Shown here: positions 57,375-64,000 of the stretch, piece after piece
Layout: each line of letters begins with the position of its first letter
How positions within the stretch are numbered: position 1 is the stretch's first letter
Origin: Saussurea involucrata
Taxonomy: Eukaryota > Streptophyta > Magnoliopsida > Asterales > Asteraceae
Direction of reading: 5' to 3'
Length of the DNA stretch: 64,000 nt
NCBI GenBank assembly: GCA_033807775.1
Contig: CM066320.1
Location: 182,205,784-182,269,783 of the forward strand
The notes under the pieces: generated by a model
What the model was told of the DNA's origin: nothing
Seen by the model: only the letters and a program-made list of their open reading frames with translations
The model's database searches: none
Made by a program: the position numbers and the translations under genes

Positions 57375-59178
57375 TGTAATAACCCGAATTTCAAGTATGT
57401 ATTGAAAGTTTAGTGTCTAAAGTCTAAGAATTTAAAGTTAAGTTAAGGGGCCTTTGTGCAATTTGTAAAAGATATAAATAGGGCTCAAAACCCTAGTTTC
57501 CAATCATTTGATGGTGGTTGGCGGCTGGGAGAAATTAGAGAGAAGAGAAAGAAGGGTTTTGAGGTTTCAAGAACAAAATTGAAGAGAATGAATCATCAAT
57601 CAACAAATTGGAAGAGGATGTGGAGCTGGAATTCGACTCTACACGTGATTCTATCAGGTAATCCCAAGCTCAAATTCTTGTTTTAGATGATTCAGCTAGA
57701 TTGTTGGTTTGGGTTAAGGGTTTTTAGTTAAAAGTTGAGTTTGAGGCTCTATAGAAGTAATTAGTTGCCTCAAATGCGTTTTTGGTAGCTAAGAGTTCAG
57801 TACTAATAAAGTTTAGTATTCAGAATATTGTTGTTAATCTAAGCTTTCTGGGATTAAGAGTTTATCTGCGATTTTCGGCCCAAATAGGGTTCTGAGTCGG
57901 CGTCCGGAAAGCTCTGTGGGTGTCCGGACACGTTGTTCCATGTGAAAGTTTCCGGATGAGGAAACTGTCCGGATAAGAGGCTATCCGGATGGGAGAGTTA
58001 TCCGGTAAGTATTTGTCCGGTAGTTAGTTGTCCGGTAAGTAGAGTTGACCGGAAAAGTTAAGTTGTCCGGAAAGGTTGAGATGTCCGGAAAGTTGAGTTG
58101 TCCGGAAAGGTTGAGTTGTCCGGAATGGTTGAGTTGTCCGGAAAGTAGAAGTTGTCCGGGAAGTAGGGTTGTCCGGAAAGTTGGATGATCAGCTTATGTG
58201 TTTTATCCTTCATTCAGGTAGATCGTTTGGAAGCACGGATCGGAGTAGGAAAGGAAAGTAAGCGTATCAGGTGAGTTTTTCTAACTAAAAATACGTGACC
58301 TTACGTGTTTTCAAAAGAAAGCGATTATGTGGAAATGCCCTGTTATTTTACATGATTTTTACGTAAATGAAAGTTTAATATTTTACTGATCAGGGTATGT
58401 TTATGAACATGATTTATTTACAAGCTTTTATGAACGTTTTCCCATGAAAAGTATATGCTCTACTGAAAAGATTGTTCAGCAAGATGAAATGAATTGTAAA
58501 GTGTTATACGGATTTCATGTTTTATGATTATGATGAGCTATGTGTATGTTATGTGGAGTCGGTCTGCACAGTGGGATTTGTAGTCCTCGGGATCCGATGA
58601 TCCCTTGGATTGTTATGAGAAGCTTGTAGGAGGGAATTCATTTCCTTCCTACTCGGATATATGATAAGCTTGTAGGAGGGAATTCATTTCCTTCCTACTC
58701 GGAATGTGATGAGCTTGTAGGAGGGAATTCGTTTCCTTCCTACTCGGGCGAGAGGGGAGTCTGCTGGGGCCCCGATCGCGGAATGTTTATGAGATCCATT
58801 ACACTGTGCAGCACCATGAATGATGTTTATGTGAAGAATGTGAACTGTTTTATAAAATGATTTTATAATGATGATGTACACCGATTATGGAGGGAACTCA
58901 CTAGACCTCATGGTCTAACCCTCGCTTTTCAAAACTAAAACCTTTTCAGGTAAGCGTTTAATAGGAGGCTCAGATAAATGAGTTAGAGCAAGATAGAGTA
59001 CAGAAGCAGCTAGAGACAATGCAAGTGCCTCTGGTAGAAGTTAGATGATTCTCAGTTGTGTATAGGTTGTTTCTGCCAACCTTAGTTTATGAATGATGTA
59101 ACCAGATTTGGGACCCAGATTTGTAATGTTTATGAGTTAATGCTATATATGTCCTGCTGTATTTTTAGAGATGTTACA
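57375..59178 (+). repeat. 3' LTR (1804 bp)
   Basis: Nearly identical to the 5' LTR. Most of the 30-bp length difference lies in the TCCGG minisatellite (about 57960-58180). Confidence 0.9.
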
Positions 59179-60210
59179 ATCGATTGGAAGGGGGCCTCGC
59201 GTCGTCTTCCTCATCTTCGTCAGATGAGGAACTAGACCCAGATGGGGAAGGAGAGGGACGTCGAACCCTTGCCGCCTCTCTGTCAAAAAAGGCCACGCTG
59301 TTTCTGTACCAAGGCGTGTCCTTCTCGTAGGCAGTAGGCAGAAGGTTTTCGAAAGGCGTATGCGGCGGTTAAATATATGGTAAAACACAAAAAAATTAAT
59401 AAGCGGGACTAACGTATGCAACATTGTAAACATAGTAAAAGAACTTACATGTCTAGATTGGCTGAAGAACTCAAGCCAAGTGTGCCTATTTAAGGAAAGA
59501 CCCCGGTCCCAACGGGTTCCCCTATGTAATCTGTCGGTGCGCTTGTTGAAATATTGACAGGATGCGGGAAACATCTCCAAGATCCATATCTTGAATTACA
59601 CAAGAAGAGCAAGTACGTAAAAAGGAAAGCCAAACAGTTTGTATGTATTATTATTTATGTATCTAACCTTGAAGGCGTATGTAAATCCACAAAGATTCAT
59701 CTTGGCAAGTCGATCGGGGCGTCTGGCGATGGCTCGGTGCATAATAGTGTAGCTATGTGTCCAGATGTGGCTACCCCACGGGTACCTGTTAAACAAATCC
59801 AAGTCCTCGACGGCCCTAAGGACCGTCTCGGAAGCAGTCTGGCTCCACTCACAGCCCATGAAGCCCATATCCACGATCGCCACCAAGCATACACGGACAA
59901 CATCCTGTTCGCTTAGGGCAGCAAGGCCCTGTTTCATCGTCTCCACGATTGTCCTCAACTTCAAACGAGATGGTGACTTGCCAGGCCAAACCCTACGAAC
60001 GAAGGAAATGTCTGCTAAGGGAGGAAGGCGGGGAGCCTCTCCAAAAAGTAGTCCTGTAATTAGACAGAACTCACGACGCCCAAACCGCATTTGATGCCCG
60101 AAGAAATCAAAATACATCTCCTCCGGATCACCATTGGAGACCTCGACCTCCAACTGTAGAAAATGTGGACTAGCGTGGGGTCGCCACCAGGATTGGTAAG
60201 ATCCATCCAT

Positions 60211-60690
60211 GGACCGAAAGGTGTCCCTCTAAAGATGTCCTCAACGCTAGCTGCGCGATCACCTAATTCCGCGAAGCGCTATCTCAACTCCACCATGTAG
60301 CTAACGCGACACTTTAACGTCAAGTCGATGTAAAAGAAATCCTTCTACATAGTCATTCACGGATGTTATAGTTAGTGTTATATATAGATGCTTTTGCTTG
60401 TTTGGTTTATTGTGTTGATAATTATTCGACTGTTTTAGTTTTAGAAAATAAACCACTCAATCTATTGGACTTCCAGGTAGCAGGGGAATCACAAGGATTG
60501 CTTAAGTCCCCACATACCTTAGGGCTATTTACACCCGTTTGACAAAATCCAAATAGATATGTTGCGGTTTATTTTATTTCAATATATAATAGTGTTATAT
60601 ATAGATGTTTTTATATATTCATACCATTTATTTACATAAATTTATTTATGACTAGGAAACTCAAAAGAAAGATAAACAATTAAATAATTT
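60211..60690. other. 5' side of DUF1985-type gene, no clear exon
   Basis: The frame of exon 1 is closed by a TAG just upstream of 60210. An acceptor-like atctttag lies there, so an earlier exon may exist, but none could be defined. The rest is AT-rich. Confidence 0.4.
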
Positions 60691-60912
60691 AGCAAAGTTA
60701 GGGGACCTAAGTTGTCATTCACCAAAGTTTAGGGACCTAAGTTGTCATTCACCAAAGTTTAGGGGACCTAAGTTGTCATTCACCAAAGTTAGGGGACCTA
60801 AGTTATCATTCACCAAAGTTTGGGGACCTAAGTTGTCATTCACCAAAGTTTAGGGACCTAAGTTGTCATTTACCAAAGTTAGGGGACCTAAGTTGTCATT
60901 TACCAAAGTTAT
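60690..60912. repeat. 30-bp tandem repeat, about seven copies
   Basis: Unit: (a)gttaggggacctaagttgt + cattcaccaa, with tta/ttta length variation. Ends at the AT-rich array. Confidence 0.92.
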
Positions 60913-61500
60913 AAAAAAACACTAACATCTTTTTTTTATAAAAAACACTCTAACATTTATTTTTATAAAAAACACTAATCTTTTTATTAAAAAAACACTA
61001 ACATCTTTTTTTATAAAAAAACACTCTTAACATTTATTTTTATAAAAAACACTCTTAACATGTATTTTTATAAAAAACACTCATCTTTTTATAAAAAAAA
61101 CAGTAACATCTTTTTTATAAAAAACAATCTTAACATCTTTTTTTTATAAAAAACACCCATCTTTTTATAAAAAAAAACACTAACATCTTTTTTTTATAAA
61201 AAACACTCTTAACATATTTTTTTATAAAAAAACACTCTTAACATTTATTTTTATAAAAAACACTCATCTTTTTATTAAAAAAAACAGTAACATCTTTTTT
61301 TTATAAAAAACACTCTTAACATTTATTTTTATAAAAGGCACTCATCTTTTTATTAAAAAAACACTAACATCTTTTTTTATAAAAAACACTCTTAACATTT
61401 ATTTTTATAAAAAACACTCATCTTTTTATAAAAAAAACACTAACATCTTTTTTTATAAAAAACACTCTTAACATCTTTTTTTATAAAAAAACACTCTTAA
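60913..61500. repeat. AT-rich ~28-32-bp tandem array ending in an assembly gap
   Basis: Imperfect units of tttttataaaaaacactctt + aacat, alternating with tcatcttttta variants. The array is still running when the Ns begin at 61501, so the gap probably reflects collapse or failure within the repeat. Confidence 0.9.
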
Positions 61501-62000
61501 NNNNNNNNNNNNNNNNNNNNNNNNNNNNNNNNNNNNNNNNNNNNNNNNNNNNNNNNNNNNNNNNNNNNNNNNNNNNNNNNNNNNNNNNNNNNNNNNNNNN
61601 NNNNNNNNNNNNNNNNNNNNNNNNNNNNNNNNNNNNNNNNNNNNNNNNNNNNNNNNNNNNNNNNNNNNNNNNNNNNNNNNNNNNNNNNNNNNNNNNNNNN
61701 NNNNNNNNNNNNNNNNNNNNNNNNNNNNNNNNNNNNNNNNNNNNNNNNNNNNNNNNNNNNNNNNNNNNNNNNNNNNNNNNNNNNNNNNNNNNNNNNNNNN
61801 NNNNNNNNNNNNNNNNNNNNNNNNNNNNNNNNNNNNNNNNNNNNNNNNNNNNNNNNNNNNNNNNNNNNNNNNNNNNNNNNNNNNNNNNNNNNNNNNNNNN
61901 NNNNNNNNNNNNNNNNNNNNNNNNNNNNNNNNNNNNNNNNNNNNNNNNNNNNNNNNNNNNNNNNNNNNNNNNNNNNNNNNNNNNNNNNNNNNNNNNNNNN
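61501..62000. other. assembly gap (500 N)
   Basis: Exactly 500 N, which usually denotes a gap of unknown length. Confidence 0.98.
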
Positions 62001-62876
62001 ATGACCGATTCCCTTTTCTTATGTATATCAATTTCACTAATTTACAAATTGGCCCACAACTATCCAATTTAATGAAACTAACCCCAAGTTTCACATTCTT
62101 TAAAAATTAGCTTACAAGCTTTGATCAATTACACTTTTGATCCATCGTCATTAAATTACAACATAACGTTTAAAATAACATCTCCTAATATTTCAAACGT
62201 TCTTCGTACAAAGTTATGGAAATTTCGAGGTGTTAAACGATCGCACTATGTCAATTATGTAGTTGTGATCTCATTTATGTTGCTTGCATGTCGTAATTCA
62301 AGTTATTTATATCCATAACAATTTTATAGAAATGATGTTCAAAACTATGCAAAGTTTTCATATGATTTGACACAAACCCTTTAATTCTGGTTTGCTCAAC
62401 TTATGGTTTCGGAAGCTCCTAAAGTACAAGAGATGACTCAAATAAAAACGACAACAAAAATAGTCTCAATTAAAGAAAGTAAAAATGTATAAATGAGTTT
62501 TACCAAGCCATCTTAAATTAGATATTGACTTCCTAAAAAACAAATAAATACTCTAAATGTTAATAATTAACTTGCTTTTATTTTATTTGATGAATATTTA
62601 AATGCTTTTGTGTGGAACAAAATGATATAACACATGTACAAATTTGATATTCATTTTGATAAAAAGATGTAGAAATAAAATGAAAAATTAAGATTTATAT
62701 AAACTTTGCAAAAGAACCCCACAAATCCAAAGTTACAACAACAGATGGAATGGTATCATCTTCATCCAAAATTTGTGTGCTTCTTGAATGGATATGTAAT
62801 TACAGTTTCTGAGTTATATATATATATATATATATATACTTGTTTTCCTTTAAAAAAAATTGAAAATAATAATAAT
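62001..62876. other. 3' flank of ZAT gene, no gene seen
   Basis: AT-rich DNA with a short (TA)n tract at about 62815-62840, just past the ZAT stop codon. It presumably contains the 3' UTR and polyadenylation region of that gene. Confidence 0.5.
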
Positions 62877-64000
62877 TTATGTGTCATGAGTTGGATCACT
62901 TGGACCCACATCAGTTGTTGAAGTACCAATCCCAACCTGCAACCATGAAGATGAACTCCCACTGATGTTATTCATGTCTTTTAACTCACTCAGTTTTGCC
63001 AACTTCACCTTACTATCAGCTTCATCATCCTCCACTGTTGCTTCTTTTTCATGGTTGCTTGTGTTCTTGCGATCATCTTGTTGATCACCGATTCTATTTT
63101 GATCTTTTCCATCTCCATCCGTACCATTGTCATGATCTACATTCCATGAATGAAGATTGATCTCCGTTGAAACCTCTAAGCTCAATGGAGCTGGGAGGTT
63201 GAGATCGAGTGCTTTGGATTTATTGAGTATTTGGGAGGGTAATGCCAATGCTCTTCGATGAAGTTGTTCGATATGTTCATGGAAGTTAAACTTTGCTATA
63301 GAAGAAGTATCAGACATGTTTGATGTAAGCCAATGGCATCTCTTGTGTCCGCCGAGGGCTTGGCCGGAAGCAAAGACCCGATTACAAATTGAGCATTTGT
63401 GCACTTTGGATTTCCGCCGCGGTGCTCCGACTAACGGCGGTGGCACGGTGCTCGGACCTTGGCTGAATTGGTAGCTCGAGATTGGTTTTGGCGACGGGAA
63501 GAATTCGTCGTGTGTGATGACATCATCATCGGCGATGCTATCGTCAGCAAATTGATCGTTTCTTGCCGCAAAACAACCTTTAACTTTCTTGTGACTTGCA
63601 CGATGTCCACCCAATGCTTGATGTGAATTGAACACTTTTTTACATGCTTTACACTCAAACATGCCTTTTGGGGTGGTGGCAATACCTTTGGCTTTATGAT
63701 CTAGAGGTGGTGGCGGTGGTCGTGTAAAAGATGACAGAAACGTCGGTTTAGTAAAACTAGGGTTCCGTCGTTGCTCCTCCCTACTAAGGGAGGCGCAGGA
63801 GTCTTCGGCGTCGGTTAATTCTACCAACGCCGAAGACCTATCCCTAGCATTTGATAACTCCATCAAACATTTGGCTAGGGCTAGGTCTTCGTCTTCACTT
63901 GATGGACAGATTGAATTAAAGCTACCAACTTTTGCCCTTAAAGATCTCTTTCTCTTCGACCACCCACCACCACCACCATAATCTCTCTGGTCACCGTGAT
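62877..64000 (-). CDS. C2H2 zinc-finger transcription repressor, ZAT (C1-2i) family, 5' end outside window
   Basis: The minus-strand frame is open from the window edge at 64000 to the TAA at 62877-62879, so at least 373 codons are present. The ATG near 63863 is internal. In order: a basic KRKRSLRAKV (B-box/NLS-like), EDEDLALAKCLMELSNA (L-box-like), zinc finger 1 CKACKKVFNSHQALGGHRAS, zinc finger 2 CSICNRVFASGQALGGHKRC (both with the plant QALGGH helix), and the EAR repression motif DLNLP near the end. ZAT1/4/9-like proteins often have a further N-terminal finger, which would be outside this window. The family acts in the nucleus as stress- or development-responsive repressors. No disabling change is seen, and introns are usually absent in this family. 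Confidence 0.93.
   Translation of the reverse strand, partial: HGDQRDYGGGGGWSKRKRSLRAKVGSFNSICPSSEDEDLALAKCLMELSNARDRSSALVELTDAEDSCASLSREEQRRNPSFTKPTFLSSFTRPPPPPLDHKAKGIATTPKGMFECKACKKVFNSHQALGGHRASHKKVKGCFAARNDQFADDSIADDDVITHDEFFPSPKPISSYQFSQGPSTVPPPLVGAPRRKSKVHKCSICNRVFASGQALGGHKRCHWLTSNMSDTSSIAKFNFHEHIEQLHRRALALPSQILNKSKALDLNLPAPLSLEVSTEINLHSWNVDHDNGTDGDGKDQNRIGDQQDDRKNTSNHEKEATVEDDEADSKVKLAKLSELKDMNNISGSSSSWLQVGIGTSTTDVGPSDPTHDT

Larger units (their letters stand above)
51765..59178 (+). mobile_element. Non-autonomous Ty3/gypsy-type LTR retrotransposon, relative of 7078-14944
   Basis: LTRs are 51765-53598 (1834 bp) and 57375-59178 (1804 bp), with ends TGTAATAACCC and GATGTTACA. The exact duplication ATCGA is at 51760-51764 and 59179-59183. 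The internal 3776 bp has no long ORF but is similar along most of its length to the interior of 7078-14944 (for example gtctagaggtagctcttcg and tcgtggattcggagagga occur in both). The primer site is TGGAATCAGAGCC with one mismatch to tRNA-iMet. Near-identical LTRs around dead coding DNA indicate recent mobilisation in trans. It interrupts an exon of the DUF1985-type gene. Confidence 0.9.
50758..60210 (-). pseudogene. DUF1985-type gene, split by an LTR retrotransposon in an exon
   Basis: On the minus strand, exon 1 from 60210 has FGRREFCLITGLLFGE and later VEDLDLFNRYPWG, the DUF1985 pattern (FGxREFxLVTGLxxG ... FNxYPWG) found in plant Ulp1/transposon-associated proteins. It ends at donor AAG|GTTAGA (~59667). 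The next exon (IWILEMFPASCQYF ... FFSQSRH) ends at GTAAGTTC (~59449). A third contains DTPWYRNSVAFFDREAARVR and an S/D/E stretch, and is cut at 59183 by the LTR element 51765-59178. Coding resumes in frame at 51764 with repeated PPS(N/D)RY-like motifs. Three 78-nt exons and a terminal exon with stop at 50758-50760 follow. No Ulp1 protease is seen. The third-exon acceptor and one splice near 51510 are uncertain. The insertion makes it a likely pseudogene. Confidence 0.7.

Noticed and set aside
59554..60094. Plus-strand ORFs of 109-120 codons
   Set aside because: Shadows opposite the DUF1985-type exon. The minus strand has the recognisable domain.
60690..60912. Regular 30-bp direct repeats, CRISPR-like at first glance
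   Set aside because: Units are head-to-tail without unique spacers, and the DNA is plant nuclear. A simple tandem repeat.
61468..62094. 208-codon ORF across the N gap
   Set aside because: Most of it is Ns. The coding potential is fictitious.
63431..63682. 83-codon minus-strand ORF overlapping the ZAT gene
   Set aside because: Alternate frame inside the zinc-finger coding sequence.

Overview
The window is plant nuclear DNA: a eudicot, and probably Asteraceae. That lineage call is an inference from the repeat styles: SIRE-type copia elements with an extra env-like ORF, gypsy LTRs starting TGTAACA, and GAGCTCG-rich MITEs. Introns, TATA boxes, tRNA-iMet primer sites and plant families (ZAT zinc finger, GT-1 trihelix, PPR, glutamate receptor) support a plant. 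Almost everything is nested transposable elements. The only host gene that looks healthy is a C2H2 ZAT-type repressor at the right edge (minus strand, 5' end outside the window).

Layout. 1-2295: 3' end of a plus-strand SIRE-like copia element with its LTR. 3434-5966: Mutator-like element with ~440-bp terminal inverted repeats (TIRs) carrying two host gene fragments (EMB1270-like PPR and an At1g26090-like ArsA/GET3 ATPase). 6017-15879: second Mutator-like element, filled by a palindrome-rich MITE and a 7.9-kb gypsy-type LTR element (7078-14944) that lacks coding capacity. 16595-29774: third Mutator-like element with a perfect 9-bp target duplication, carrying a glutamate-receptor 5' fragment and split by an 11.6-kb minus-strand copia element (17149-28750). 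29784-33260: MITEs and low-complexity DNA. 33261-36058: solo LTR. 36498-44041: gypsy element reduced to gag plus the last ~65 codons of pol. 44589-47850: hAT-like element containing a Harbinger-like MITE and a fourth Mutator-like element with a captured GT-1 trihelix fragment. 48188-48686: hAT-like MITE. 49488-50062: coiled-coil ORF with its own TATA box. 50758-60210: DUF1985-type gene on the minus strand, split in an exon by a second coding-deficient gypsy element (51765-59178). Its 3' end holds a tandem array of 157-bp exon-plus-intron units. 60690-61500: tandem repeats running into a 500-N assembly gap. 62877-64000: the ZAT gene.

How parts relate. Element boundaries are well supported because most have exact 5-bp (LTR elements) or 9-bp (Mutator-like) target duplications. 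The nesting gives relative ages: Mutator-like or hAT hosts first, LTR elements later. The two coding-deficient gypsy elements are relatives of each other, keep primer site, polypurine tract and near-identical LTRs, and share a decayed pol 3' end, so they look like a family moved in trans. Three of the four Mutator-like elements carry recognisable pieces of host genes (Pack-MULE behaviour). No complete set of transposition proteins was found for any element here.
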